Notes under the pieces: model-generated | Told to the model about the DNA's origin: nothing | The model's input: the letters and a program-made list of their open reading frames with translations, nothing else | Databases searched by the model: none | Part shown: piece by piece, positions 22,734 through 34,857 of the stretch | Position numbering within the stretch: position 1 is the stretch's first letter | How the letters are laid out: each line of letters begins with the position of its first letter | Assembly (NCBI RefSeq): GCF_000143535.2 | Contig: NC_037315.1 | Span: 2,604,001-2,668,000, forward strand | Direction of reading: 5' to 3' | Length of the DNA: 64,000 bases | Source of the DNA: Botrytis cinerea B05.10 | Taxonomy: Eukaryota > Ascomycota > Leotiomycetes > Helotiales > Sclerotiniaceae | Program-made: the position numbers and the translations under genes

Positions 22734-23326
22734 TTAATCCCCCAAGCTCTGTCTGACTAGTGCCCTGCATCTTGACTTCCACTCTCTCATCTCTTTGCCC
22801 TTGGGGTTTGCTTGTGCTTCCCTCCACATCTTTGCCGCGTCCACATTTGCTGGACTACTATCATTTGGATCGTTCATGAGACTGACCACGCTTAATAAGA
22901 TAGTTTCTGGTGTTTGAATTGGAGTCCATCGTTCGCTTGCGTCCTCGTATCCAAAGTCGTCTGTTCCCGATGGATGTAAAATGGATATACAGAGAACACC
23001 TGTATCCGCGTAGATGTTTGGATGGAAGGGAATTGGATCGCAAAAGGTAAGCGTCGGAGGTGCATGTGGATAGTTTTCGGGAAAAGAGAGAAGACAGCGC
23101 CAGTTGCCTCCTAGAAATCATTGTTAGCATGAGCTGCGAAAGACTCCGAGGAAGGTGGGCAATAGAGCATACCGCCATAGTATTTGCACTCGTCGCTCAA
23201 CATGAGCATAACATCCCATTCAAAAATATTGTCCTTCACAAGCCCGCAGCTTATGCCTGGTAAATCTTTTGCCTTTTGGATTTCTTTCAATTGTCTGCCA
23301 AGCAGATTTGCTGCTGCGCTTCCCAT
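22734..23326 (-). CDS. E2 ubiquitin-conjugating enzyme, UBC7/UBE2G class
   Basis: Two exons (23326-23173 and 23110-22734) join in frame to 176 residues, one UBC fold. Marks in order are KEIQKAKDLPGIS, IFEWDVMLML, the FPENYPHAPP loop, FHPN at 80-83 and the catalytic Cys92 in GVLCISILHPSG. After the cysteine comes the acidic-loop insertion (GTDDFGYEDASERW) that separates the UBC7/UBE2G and Cdc34 group from other E2s. The C-terminus MWREAQANPKGKEMREWKSR lacks a Cdc34-like tail, which favours the UBC7/Ubc15 group. It takes ubiquitin from E1 and builds chains with RING E3s, typically in ER-associated or nuclear degradation. The UBC7 versus Ubc15 assignment is by eye. Confidence 0.9.
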
Positions 23327-25802
23327 CTCTTCGCTGTATCGGATGTGCCGAGGGTCCTCGAGTTATAGATTTGATTTTAGAGTTGCAAGAGATTGTAGAT
23401 GAGGAGGAGACTGTGGATGTATTGAAAGTCGCAGATGGTGGAAAAGTGACGAGTATATATGCTCAAATACTATCTCTGAGTGAATTAGAATCATTGAAAC
23501 CCAGCAGGAAGTCGTCGCACATGGACACTCGATCCAAGAACCATGGATTCACAACTACGTACCTTGTGAGGATACAGCTCCAAGAAGTCGGAAGCAGGAG
23601 CTATTCAGATGGTACCTACCGTAGCCAGTGGGGTCCACGAAAGATATATATCGCTGGGTTGTGTCGAATGTTTCTGATATGACAGAGCAGTGCGGAGAAT
23701 ACTCGATGTTGTTAGATGGATTGCACTGTGAGATGATAGATGTTTGAAATACAGAGTGCTGGAGTACAAGTGAATGAAGATTCGATACTGATTAATCGTG
23801 AGGTGACGAGGGAAGGAAGGTATGGGCGTATCGGCGGATGTACGTAGCGGGGTCAGTCCGTGCCTTTTTAATTTAGGTGAAGGGGAAGTGAGGTGTGAGT
23901 GCGAAGTGAAGTGAAGTGTGAGGATGAGGATGAGGATGAGTGTCAGTGCAAGTGCAAGTCTGAGTGTTTTCGGAAGGTGGGGTGATTTCACAACCTACAC
24001 AACCTTGCCGTAACGTTATAGATTGTTCAAATTGAAGATATACTCGATTGCTAGTGTTTACTCCTTGCAAAGCTCGGTCGACGACGAGGTACGCTTTGGC
24101 TTCAATTCATTCCTTTCCTTCACCAAAAGACAAAGAATTTCCAGCGACCAGCTATCATTCCACTTTCTATCAGACTTTCTACGAAGCTTTCTGCCAAATT
24201 CAGGAACAAGGAGATAGAAGTCCAACGAATCACCAATCATCGAAGCATCCATCCATCAATATGCATCGCAATGCTTCAATGCGATAGGGTAATACCATAT
24301 GCCAATAGCATCATCGAGATCAGATTATGTCGTATTTCTATGGACGACGATAAAATGCTGGTAATATGGCAGTGACATGGTGATGTGGTGACATGATCGA
24401 TATATGCAGATAAAGATCAGGAGTTCAAGTATCGGAATAATTCCCCCAAGGTTATACGAATGAATATCTCGGAATTTTGTCAAAATATCTGGTGTATCAG
24501 ACATGTACACACACACATACATATATAGTGTGTGGTGATACCAAAGCAACTACTTTCTGTCATTCTCGTACTAGTGTCACGATGGAATACGACATCAAAA
24601 GACTGTTTACACGCTTATATTCTACCAGCTCTCTGAATATTCAAGGGCTTTAGAGGTCATATATCCAAGAGGGGTCTCCTCATCACTTCGCCGATTGCAA
24701 TATCTATATGTGATTCAAATCTAGATGATATACGTGGATAGGGTACCGAGTGCCGAATATCGTTGCGGAGGAGTACAGCCTCGCGTTATCTGTCTTAATC
24801 TGAACACCAAACTGGTTTGACAAAGGGATCTGATCCGAGACGGAATGATTTCGCGATAGCTTCAAGGGAAAGTCAATGCAAGGCATTTGTCACTATCCTC
24901 CAGTGGTTGGCGACCGGCAAGGTTATGAGATATGTAGATATCTTTCATCGAGATCTTCCTTGGACACAGGAGCTTGATACTGCGTTGAAGAGCACAATCC
25001 AGGAACCCTGATCCATACTTGAGAGTACAAAACTGGTTTGACAGGTTCGGGTCCAAATCTAAATGACTTCAAATTGGCTTCAGAGGAAAGTCCATATGGG
25101 TGATTTTGGTATATCATATGAGTGTCAAGGGCGCATGATACCATATCTTCGAATATGCATCGAGATCCCCGTCAAAAAGGGCTACATAAAACAAGACAGC
25201 TCAGTAATTTCCCTTGCTATCTGAACACAAAACTAGTTTGACAGGTTCGGATCCAAGTCCGAATTATTTCACAACAGCCTTATCAGACCCTCTTAAACAT
25301 GGTTTCCCGGTAGTCGGCAAAGGGCATAGCCAAGTATCCTCCTTTATATATGAGTACAAAGCTAATTTGACGCCTCATTCGGGTCTCTGAGTCCAGATGA
25401 CTTCACGATAGCTTCAAGGAAATACGACGCCAGTGACTTTTGTATTCTTATTCTCAATTAGTGCTTGGCACACGATGCAATATCCGCGGATATCACCGGG
25501 ATTCTCTTGATTGCGGAGTATACGGATATCTATCACTGAGGTCTTTCTTACAATATCCCGACTATTCAGGGTTCTTCTTCTTTCGTTGCCGTATTGCTTT
25601 CACTTTGAGAAACGTACGCCTATCTTTTTTAAATGACCGACCACTCTCACACCCATATCTCAATTTGTGAATCTCCAAGACTCATGTTCCCGTATTGTTC
25701 AACAAATTTACATCGCCATCACGATCTAATATCTCCATTGAATCAAAACAAGTTTTCCCTTCATTTGTCTTTAACAGCAGTTTATCTTCTGAATTTCTTC
25801 GA
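23327..25802. other. Intergenic region with a degenerate tandem-repeat tract
   Basis: About 2.5 kb without a supported gene. The part next to the E2 gene contains GA/TG-rich simple sequence (about 23875-23970). The part from 24799 to about 25430 is a diverged tandem repeat, listed separately. The short frames here are low complexity. Confidence 0.55.
24799..25430. repeat. Four-copy degenerate tandem repeat of unknown nature
   Basis: A core of 65-75 bases recurs four times, beginning near 24801, 25020, 25222 and 25351. Each copy has (T)GA..AC-AAA-CT-GTTTGAC, then a GTTCGG/GATCTG-TCC block, then (A)TGACTTCACGATAGCTTCA-like text. Copies are 65-80% alike by eye. Spacers of copies 1 and 3 also share a GGCAT...TATCCTCC stretch, so the true unit is probably about 200 bases with one shortened copy. 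It has no open frame, no tRNA boxes that fold, and no terminal repeats that I can see. Origin unknown: a decayed satellite or tandemly duplicated relic element. Confidence 0.6.
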
Positions 25803-28727
25803 TCACAGATTAGCCCCCCTCTCAAACCCAAACAAATTTCTCTTTCCGTCCTCCTCTTTCCATATCCAGCCCCCTTTCCCGATGATCTCCTCTTCACTTT
25901 CCTTAACCAAATTTCTCAATGTCTTGCTATCTGCAACATTTGCTAAAAATCTCTTTCCTGTCTGCTTCAATCTCCCTACTACAAATCCGGTTTGGGGCTC
26001 ATTTTTCCTCGAGAATTGTACCGTATATGTCTGCGAAATTGTTAGATACATGGCAAACATCTTCTGCTTATTCGAGATTATTCGAGCTTCCTTCAATATA
26101 CACTAGTGTAGAAATAGATTTGTTTGGAGGCAATAGTAATTCTCACCTCGATTATCCCTTCCCATACTCCGTTCTTGACTCCTTCCGAACCGACAATATC
26201 CAAGTCGTTTTTGTCATTACTAGTAACACTCTGTACAATACTTGCGCAAGGATTTCCATTCTGATATTCCTTTCCATCACTTCTTGGTTTGGTGGATAGA
26301 CAAACAACATGTTGATATGTCAATACTCCTCCATTTGCTAAAATGAGACCGTTCAAGACTCCAGCATTCTTGCGATCAGAGACTTGACCCTTTTTGCTAC
26401 GAAGTTGTCGCGTCATTTCTGTAATTGCCTGCAGTTTGTTAGTTCATACTCAATGGTGCGAAGGACCCACACAGCTAGACAACAGAGTTTTGTGTGCGAC
26501 AAAATCGTCTTCTTTTCAGAAGACTCCTGGGACTTGGAGATACATACATGTAGACTGTAATTGTTCCCGGCGCCGCCAAATGATGTCAGGCCTCCCAGCA
26601 AAGTAATCGGTCTTGGAGGATTCAAAAAAGGAATCTTCAAGTGATGAGCTGCCAACTTCGGGACTATTGGAAAACATCTATACTTTTTGTCAGATGTATG
26701 GTCCATGTTCGGCTTAACTAATTGTAAACCCCCCTCAATCTTGTAAAGGTGCACCTACGAATAGAAATCAAAAATATCTATATCCTTCGCCTCTAAGCCC
26801 GAAACATCCAATGCCGAATCAAGTGATGTTTCTAAAGCCTCGCTAGAATAAAAGTTGGGTCTTTCCCAAACTATTTCCATTAGCCTTTTGTCTTATTTAC
26901 TTTCACATCTCCAGTCACCACAAGAAAATAGGGTAAGGTAGCATACAATTATCTTTCTCGCGCATCCCAGCACCACCTAATGGATATATCCATTTATCTT
27001 CTGGAATACCCAGCTCGGTAGCAAAAGAAACAGAAGTAATGATGCAACTTGCGGCCATGTTGACGTTGTTGAATGCATTCATTAGAAGGGGATCTAGGAT
27101 ATTCATTAATAAATTTGTTCATCCCATCTCCCTTCAATTTTTTCAACTTCCAAAAGTATTACTCACAAGGCCAACAGATCATTCTATTTCCCCTCCCTAC
27201 CTTTCCAATACTCTCCTCACTTAATCTTCCCGCAGACTCCTTATTCCAAGCAAATTCATTCTCAGCTGCCACAGCAGCAAATTGTGCGTACAGTTTTGCA
27301 GATTCAGCACTATTATCTAATTGGGATTGGTGGCGATGGGCCCGAAACGCATTTTCGTACAGCGGGTAAACGTGTATTGGGAGCCCGATTTGATGGATTG
27401 TTCCTAGTGCTGAAAGCGGGGTATTAGTTTAAAGTATGGATTTTTAACAAGTAGTTGAAGGAGGTGAGATTGGAGCTTTAGAGCAGTGATTTGTACCACT
27501 TGGTATTAATAGGGGCTGTTGTTTGTGTGCGAGGTTATACCAAATGTTCCCAAGTTCACTCCAACATTCTGTACAATAATTTCCTCGAAGTCTTTTGCAT
27601 ACTTATCAGAATCAAGATTCTACAAAATTAAAAGTCGCTAGACTTCCCATTGAGCTCACATCAATGCTCCTGTATCCCGACTAATATCTTTTTCTAACGC
27701 CCTCGCCTCCAAGGCAGGAACTCAATAAAGAGGCCCTGGTGACAATCTCGTACAATACCCAGTTCGAAAAGTAAGGGAAGATGATACATACTCTCGACGC
27801 CCTCCTGCAAAGCCAAAATCTTTCTTGGGTCGCTAGCTGGTGGTGTCCAGTGCGAGGGGTATGTACCAGTCTTTGATGCCGATGAAATCACTACACTCGT
27901 GAGAATCATTAGTAACTTTCTGATGATGAATTCTCTCTTCGAACTTGGGTGCTCTCTTGATCCGAGTTTTGTCCCAGCTTTCAATTATTTCATCTTCCAT
28001 TGCTCTTCAAGAACCAATTATACCACTGCTTGATGGTTTCTCCTCATCATTTCAATTGAGAGATCAATTTGGTTCCCATGATATGGCTTGTTGTAGTGTT
28101 TTGCGCAACATCTCTCCTCTTCCCCCCTTTATCTCGGCCTCGCTTCCTGCTCAGTCCTCCCCCCGTGCCTCAATCCTGCTCTTCCACTTCTTCAAACAAT
28201 CACACCAATACCCATACTTACCTCGAATCCACCCTATCCCCATCACCAATGCAAAAAGAACCCGAAACTCAAGATAAAACCATAAAAAAAAAAAACTCAC
28301 AACTTCCCAACGCCTCTCCCCCAACCACAACCGCCACTTTCGACTCCCCCCTTCCCACCCTCCGACACGCTTCATCCAACATTTTCACCGGCGAATTGCC
28401 CCCATGTTCCGATTCCTCTTTATACACTACCTTTCCCACATTCCCATCCCCTCTCTTTTCCTCACCCAGAATCCCATCCAATACCCTCTGACACACATCC
28501 GCATACGGCCAAGTCCAATTCCGCACCACCCGCACATCATCCACACTTTTTTTCAACAGCGTCAATTTCTCTCCATCATCAGAGATCCCGGTATCCGAAA
28601 ATGATTTCGAGAGAGATTGCACCATGAGTCCTAATGGTTCAATCGCATCTTCGACTTCCAGGGACCGATTTATCACATCGCCTACTCCGATGATAATGGG
28701 TATTTGCCTTTGTGGTGATGATGACAT
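25803..28727 (-). CDS. Thiolase-like protein with TLP1-type additional C-terminal domain
   Basis: Eight exons agree in phase: 28727-28301, 27890-27792, 27409-27167, 27093-26947, 26870-26759, 26677-26548, 26428-26147, 26030-25803, giving 555 residues. Family marks in order are IPIIIGVGDVINRS, VRVVRNWTWPYAD (residues 65-77), VVVGGEALGS, WTPPASDP, HVYPLYENAFRAH, LLMNAFNNVNMAA, KWIYPLGGAG, FWERPNFYSS, FDFYSCFPIVPK, LLGGLTSFGGAGNNYSLHA and ANGGVLTYQHVV. The last 75 residues (TYTVQF...GRLKQTGKRFLANV) are the domain unique to thiolase-like protein type 1. It resembles the SCP-x/acetyl-CoA acetyltransferase-like enzymes that act on CoA thioesters, but the true substrate is unknown. The first two introns are about 410 and 382 nt, long for this genome; the rest are 49-118 nt. 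Local gene symbols in databases vary, so none is given. Confidence 0.88.
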
Positions 28728-29987
28728 TGCGATTTCGGAAAGTTGATACGAGATACTTTTGTCCCAATGATTGCGGGGTCCGGGTCAGAAACTATGCTGT
28801 TACGTATACGATATAGATAGATATCCAAGGGAATGAGATCAAAAGAACATTCGAACATATGCAAGATATGAAGTATCTAGATATGAGAAATGAGATTATA
28901 AAAAAAACAAAAAACGCAAGATTGGAAAATCAAAAGAGATCCGTAGGAAGATAATCTTATGACTTCGTAAATGTAGATGTAAATGGAGACGTAAATACAA
29001 ATACAAAACCCCCCAACCCGCACCCACATTTCCACCACACAACGAAGCCGCCAGTTCCTAGTTCCCAGCTCCCGGTTCCAATCACATGAATGCAATCCAA
29101 TCCAATTCCATCACGATTCACCTGAATACAATAATAACAATAATAATCATCCCATCCCATTCCATTCCATCTATCCCCACGCGGGGAATAAGCAGGGCAA
29201 GGCAGGATTTACCTCGGGCATCGGTTGGGTAAAATAAAAATATGGGGTTCTTGATTGGATTGGATTGGATTGGATTGGAATGCAGCCAAGGACGGGCCAA
29301 TGGGGACAAGGACTTCTGAGAAATCCCTGGAAAGGTGGATATTGCATAGGTAGACACATAGATGATATGGGGCTCGAGCGTTTTCTGCGAGGGCAGAGAG
29401 AGAGAGAGAGAGACAGTAGAGTAGAGAGAATTAAAGAGGTAGGATAGGTAGGCTATGATACAGTGGAAATTATTGACAGAGACTGCAAAAGATGTAGATG
29501 AAATAAAAGTAGAGGCGGACGAGACTGCCAAGCTGGTATGTCGATAAGTATGTAATCGAGTACACGTCCAATGTATATGACATGGAGATAGAGCTGAGGC
29601 GTGTGTAGTCTGGGCCAACAATGGAATATCTAGTCATCATATAGGTCAAATTATGAAGGAAGAGTGACGTTCTATACTCTTTCAAACTACATTGCGAATA
29701 CATCAAGCTACAGAGTCAAAAGTCACAGTTGGAATCAAGAACATTCATTATAGTAGCACAAGTGAGTATCAATTTCATTCGCTAACAAGTCATAAATATG
29801 TGTGAAGTAATGTAGTGTATGGGGAAGCAACTGTAGCACGAAAGTTTACCCCTTATCCAACCTCTTTCCGTTACTCCCCATGAATAATGAAAATTTGGGA
29901 TCAACATCTCATTGAGAGTATCACTTCCCACCAGATAATACAGGATTGAGATCGGTTAAAGCTGTTCATGTGAAGAGTATCTATCTC
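28728..29987. other. Intergenic region rich in simple repeats
   Basis: About 1.26 kb between the start of the thiolase-like gene and the end of the membrane protein gene. It contains a TTGGA pentamer run (29253-29279), an AG run (29397-29413) and TA/ATG-rich text. No gene is supported. Confidence 0.55.
29253..29279. repeat. TTGGA pentanucleotide repeat
   Basis: Five copies of TTGGA/TGGAT in a row, in non-coding DNA. Confidence 0.85.
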
Positions 29988-31192
29988 TTACATCTCGAAT
30001 TGAATAGGTGCTCCATTGCTGCCTGTTCCAATGATAACCTTCTTGTGATCGGCACCAAGGACCATGAAAACTTCTGCGCATAGAATGACGGTGAAGAAAG
30101 TTGCGACGGCAATTTCCACAGCAGCAGCCTTTACATACGCCTTCAGAAGTCTAACACGCGAGCTGCAGTCAAAACTTTTCCATGCATCAAGAGTGCTCAA
30201 GACACCATCTTCAGAAACACGTCCACCAAAAGTACGATCGAATGGTACGATAGATTCATGATCTTCGGAAAGGAGAGAAGCTTGAACACGAACAAGGCTG
30301 ACACTTGCTGGGATGAGAACAAGGAAAGCAAGGGCACCGGCTAGAATGATGACGGAAGCTGTTTGGATACCCATAGCTGAGACTTGTTGTGGGGTCATCT
30401 TTGAAGGTTCATTCTCCAAGGATTCAAAGAGACCGATTGAGAAAGCAAGGTAGCCTGGAAGGAAGATGGCGGCTTGCTTGGCGAGGGCAAAGACAACTGT
30501 TGCCGGGATAACTTTCTTAATAGTTGCAACATCTGGCATTCTCTTGAACCATGGAAGTGGGCTTGGGTCTGAGATAACAATGTGTGTCCATGCCAAACTG
30601 AAAGGTGCGCAAAGGATATTCGCGAGAGGATAAGCGAAGATGCTGGGGAGGAAAATAGAGAAGAAGTTCATTTGTAGAGCCAAGACAAAGGTTTTGACGA
30701 AGTGCATTCCAACACCACGTAGATGACTTTGCTTTCCGGCGCGGGCGCGAAGGTGCTTGATTGTTGATTTGAAGCTCGAGGTAATGGGTTTCTGCTTTAC
30801 AAGTAAGAGTTCCGGTTCAGCATCTCCTTTGTGGTCGAGCTTCGCATCGGGATCTTCAGATGTGAGAGGTTCGAATAAGATTGCCTGAGGAGATTCGACC
30901 ATAAGAAGGGTAGGAATGAGTCTGGTGAAGGTATATTCAACCTATTCTGATAGTTAGATGTTGGACTCATAAACCCAAGAAGGATACCATGAAGAAGGTA
31001 GCTTTAGTTCTCATTTTGTAAACATACCATAAAATCCATGATCATGAAAACCACAACAGTACTTGCGATCATCATAACGCCCCAGACTGGCATTTGGAAT
31101 TCTTCAGTTGGTGTCTCTGTGCCCCGGAAAGCATCAAGACCTCTTTTCGCCAGCCCCATAGTTGGGAGCATTTCTCTTGAAAGCATTCCCAT
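29988..31192 (-). CDS. Multi-pass membrane protein of a conserved fungal family
   Basis: Two exons (31192-31028 and 30941-29988) join in frame to 372 residues; the ATG at 31192 is used because the frame further up starts only with TTG. At least five hydrophobic helices are visible: VWGVMMIASTVVVFMIMDFM (about 36-55), a long stretch FVLALQMNFFSIFLPSIFAY, VIPATVVFALAKQAAIFLPG, ASVIILAGALAFLVLIPASV, and VEIAVATFFTVILCAEVFMV. Between helix 1 and helix 2 lies a soluble loop of roughly 85 residues. Similar fungal proteins are, as far as I recall, often labelled ubiquitin carrier protein; nothing in this sequence resembles ubiquitin machinery. Function unknown. A GAGT repeat (31349-31373) lies in the likely 5' leader region. 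Confidence 0.8.
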
Positions 31193-32189
31193 AATGCCGA
31201 CTTTAGCTGATATAGCTTCTCGATCGTTTGCGTTTTCAATATTGGGTGTTGTGGTATTGAAAAGGGTTTTGATAGGAAAAGAAAGATGATTTAGGAGGGA
31301 TTTTATATCCAACGTTGATGAAAGAAAATAGGAAAGGAAGAGAGAGCGAGAGTGAGTGAGTGAGTGAGTGAGATAGTATTAATGAATGAAACATACAAGG
31401 CGGTAATCAATAAGCGTGCGGCGTCATTGCATTGCTCCTAAAATTGTGGCGCAGTCGTCTTAGAAGTCAGGAGCCTAAAATCCACATGTTATTACAACAG
31501 GAAGAGTGATTACATAATTTACGTTGTGGCTCGCAGATTGTCCCTAGAAGATGGAAAACGATGCTTCGTTTCTCAGAGTTGTCGATTAACAAACAAGTAT
31601 AGATGAGGATGGACGGCTACAAAGGAACAGCACCATGAATCAAATAACATCAACCAAGTCGACGCCCCTTCCACACTGTCATCTTTCTCCCCGGATATCC
31701 AACGCACAAGGGATATACGGAATTCGGCTCAATCATTCACCCGCTATGCCAGAACAAGAGTTCGTCTCTTCCTCGCTGCTATACATAGCAAATGATCATC
31801 TCCATTCAAATATGTAAAAGCAAAACAGACACCAGCTTACCCACCTGGGCTGCCCCCACGGCAGCGTCATCTCATTTACACAGCCCATGAATCACCGAGA
31901 CCACTTTCCTCTCTCCGGTTTCCTCTGTGTACGAAACGGTTTGCATGCAATTTTCTCATAGCGGGACTGGGGTCGAAATTAGCTACATGAAGTGTGGATA
32001 CTATGATTATGATAGGGCTGATGAATTTAATATATGCATCAACTGGCCGCTGACATGCTGCCGATATCCCTAAGCACTTTTGTCCACTCACATTACATCT
32101 ACAGAAATTATGGTACACCATATCCTGTACATTATTTACAACTACATGCATTCAGGATCCATTCCATTCCTTTCCATTCAATCCGTCAA
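31193..32189. other. Intergenic region
   Basis: About 1 kb between the start of the membrane protein gene and the end of the ALG1 gene. A GAGT tetranucleotide run sits at 31349-31373. I see no gene. Confidence 0.5.
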
Positions 32190-33689
32190 TCAGTCAATCA
32201 ATCCTAAAAGTCTCCCAGCAACCCCATCCCATTCTTCATCCCATCTCTTTCTTCCCTCCTCAATAGCCCCCTTCTTTAATCTCGCTAATTCCTTTCCGCT
32301 TGTATCCTTGAAGACTTCCTCCAAAATCTCTGCCAAATCTTTCGCCGTTGTAAATCCCCACCCGTTAATACCTTCCTTAACCAACTCAGGCCAACTGAAA
32401 TATTGGTCGTATCCAACTACTGGTAATCCTGCTCCAAACATATCAACCACTTTCATGGGTAAATCTACACCACTACTACTCTTATGTAAACAAACTCCAA
32501 GGTCGGCGCATGCAAGTAACGAGGCGTAGTCTTCAATGCTAAGCCATGCAGTCTTAATTGTAACATTGACCAAGTCGTAGCTTTCGGTGAGTTCTGCAAT
32601 TCGATCAAGATACATCTGTTTTTGTGGACCCTTTCCAGTGATGATAGCAAGAATTGGTGGGCAATCAAATTCGGCAAATGGTCCATATTTAACGAGCGCA
32701 TCCAAAAGAAGGTTGAAATCTTCATCAGGAGTCCATGATGTACTGCTAACCAATAGTCGTATATCTCCATTCATAATCGCATCAACATGATCTTTAGTTT
32801 CTGGCAAACGTTGAAGAAAAGCACGTCGCTTCTCCTCGTCGGTAATCGGTTGAAAAATGGAAGCAGGTCGATCGTGAAGGGTGAAGATTGGTGATTTGAT
32901 CTTGTAGGGGCTTTCGCGTAGTTGGCGCTCCATAGCTTTCGAAACTGTGAATGAGGCTGTTGGTGCCCATGATCCAAGGAAAGCTTCATACCATTTGTAT
33001 AGTCGAACGAAGATATGTTTAGGACCTCTTGTTCCTGCTAGGATAGTCCATCCATAATTATGCCAATCAATTATTAAATGAGTATTGCGTATCAAACAGA
33101 CGAGGTATGCGACGAAGAAGGTGGGAATCGAAGGAGGGTTCTGAAAGTGTTAGGAGACCACTGTCTGTGTGTGAGAGCCGGACGTCTTACCTGAACTAAA
33201 AGCCATCTTGCCGGCTTTGTAGTATAACACAAGACAATAAATAAAGTCCAAATCTGCCATAAAACCTTGCAGGGGCCTGCGAAGAAAAACGGTAAAGTGC
33301 CATCTCGTAAATTTGATGGCGGTAACGGTAAAGGTACGATTGTAATTAGAGGATTATCGGTTAAGCCAGAAGGGAGTTCGGATTCTATGTAGCTGTTAGC
33401 ACAGGACATCGAGGAAGCTTGCTTCTAGGTGAGCTCCAATACCTTCATATCCAATAAGGTCAACTCTTCCGCCATGTTTTGCTATACTCATAGCATGATA
33501 TTGCATTCGAGGACTTCGTCCAATATCTCCCAAGACCAGGACCTGAACCGAGATCTTTGGCTCGGCGTTTGCACCATTTTGAGTAGCCATTGGAGGCGAG
33601 TGTTTGATATATCGTTTCGGTATTAACAAGAGGGTAATTGTGAATATGGTAGAAATTATTGTAGCCAATGTGAGAAGGCTCTCTAGCAT
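32190..33689 (-). CDS. ALG1: Chitobiosyldiphosphodolichol beta-1,4-mannosyltransferase (ALG1)
   Basis: Three exons (33689-33443, 33384-33191, 33140-32190) join in frame to 463 residues, the usual ALG1 length. An N-terminal membrane anchor ([20 protein letters not shown]) is followed by the GT-B fold: [67 protein letters not shown] and [11 protein letters not shown]. The acceptor-side block [25 protein letters not shown] is the conserved GT33 signature with the Glu/Asp-Leu-Pro-Met-Lys run. The enzyme adds the first mannose to GlcNAc2-PP-dolichol on the cytosolic face of the ER in N-glycan precursor assembly, and is essential in yeast. All signature motifs are intact. Confidence 0.95.
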
Positions 33690-33940
33690 GACGTGGTTTC
33701 TTGAGATTCAGAAGAAGTTCGGATACTTCCAGACAACAATAACCTTTACTTAGCTGGAAAGTATCTATGAATAGAAGAATTGGCCAGGTTATGCCTCCAT
33801 ATCTGAGAGTTGATGCGAACTCAATTAGGAAAAGAAGGGGACGAAGCTGTCACAAGCAAATGGATAAATTTAGAAGTGAAGTTTGAAGTTTGAAGTGTAA
33901 AGTATAAAGTTTGGAAGTATCAGAATGTATTCTGATCAAT

Positions 33941-33969
33941 GCTTCACGCTTCACGCTTCACGCTTCACT
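33941..33969. repeat. CTTCACG heptamer repeat with upstream complementary block
   Basis: Four copies of GCTTCAC. About 30 bases to the left, repeated GAAGTTT/GAAGTG units are near-complementary, so the two could pair as an imperfect hairpin. Confidence 0.7.
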
Positions 33970-34269
33970 TCACCAGAACCAGATCGTCCATTGAGAAAAA
34001 GTCGGTGTCCGGCGGTGACGATGGGCAGTATTGGCCCAAACGAGCTTAGCATCGGCTATTGTGCTTGTCTTTATGCCGTTTCCAGCCATTTTCCTGTCAT
34101 TATCTCCCAAAAAGGCAAGTGGGATTTAATTCGAGGAGATTGATTGGATGTCGTTGACGGAACGCGGCACTTTACCATAATTGGTCTTCATTGATTGGAT
34201 GGCGTGGATTGGAAGCTCGCATGCTTAACAGAATTCGTGCCATGACACCGATTCGAAGTGGTGGTGGAA

Positions 34270-34304
34270 GTTGCAGTTGCAGTTGCAGTCGCAGTCGCAG
34301 TTGC
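34270..34304. repeat. GTTGCA/GTCGCA hexanucleotide repeat
   Basis: Six units of GTTGCA with C-for-T variants in the fourth and fifth. Non-coding, upstream of the zinc transporter. Confidence 0.85.
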
Positions 34305-34857
34305 ATGCTCCGTCCCCGTAACCTTAGAACCTTGCTCCTTGCTCCTTGCTCGCCTTTTTCTCTCCCCGGTAGCCAAAGATTTGTTAATCCAGGGGGAAAA
34401 CTCCAAGAAGAGGATGATGAGTATCTGGGGTTGAATCGAACGTCCTTACTGGTCCGTTGGTAGGATCATCAGCATAATTTCGAGAGAGTTTCCTGAAGTG
34501 GCACCGATTCTTGGACTGCACTGCTGTAACTTTCAATTTCTTTCGTTTCTGTCTTCAAGCCAACGTCTACACTCACTTCACAACAAGACGCTCATTGACC
34601 ATCGGCAAAAGATTGAATCAAGATACTCAGGATATATATTAAATTGGATCTCTTGCTGCATTTGACAACTCTATCCACCCACTTTCGTCGTCAAAGCTCC
34701 TACTATCTGCCGAAGCCGACCTATCTCGGCGCAAATCAAAACAAGGAAGGTACAGAGAGATACTATCATACTAAGGACAACGACAGCATATGTGGAGAGG
34801 GGCTGAATATATACGGGCGCCATAGCTCGTTCGATCCATTCCAGAATTCACGAAGTT

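Larger units (their letters stand above)
33690..34857. other. Divergent intergenic region between ALG1 and zinc transporter genes
   Basis: About 1.17 kb. It holds a GAAGTTT/GAAGTG-rich left block (about 33868-33915) that is roughly complementary to the CTTCACG heptamers at 33941-33969, and a GTTGCA hexamer tract (34270-34304). It must contain two divergent promoters; no motif decides which bases. Confidence 0.55.

Noticed and set aside
24799..25430. Possible tRNA-like units because of GGTTCGGGTCC-type text
   Set aside because: No acceptor stem, anticodon arm or A box fits in any of the four copies.
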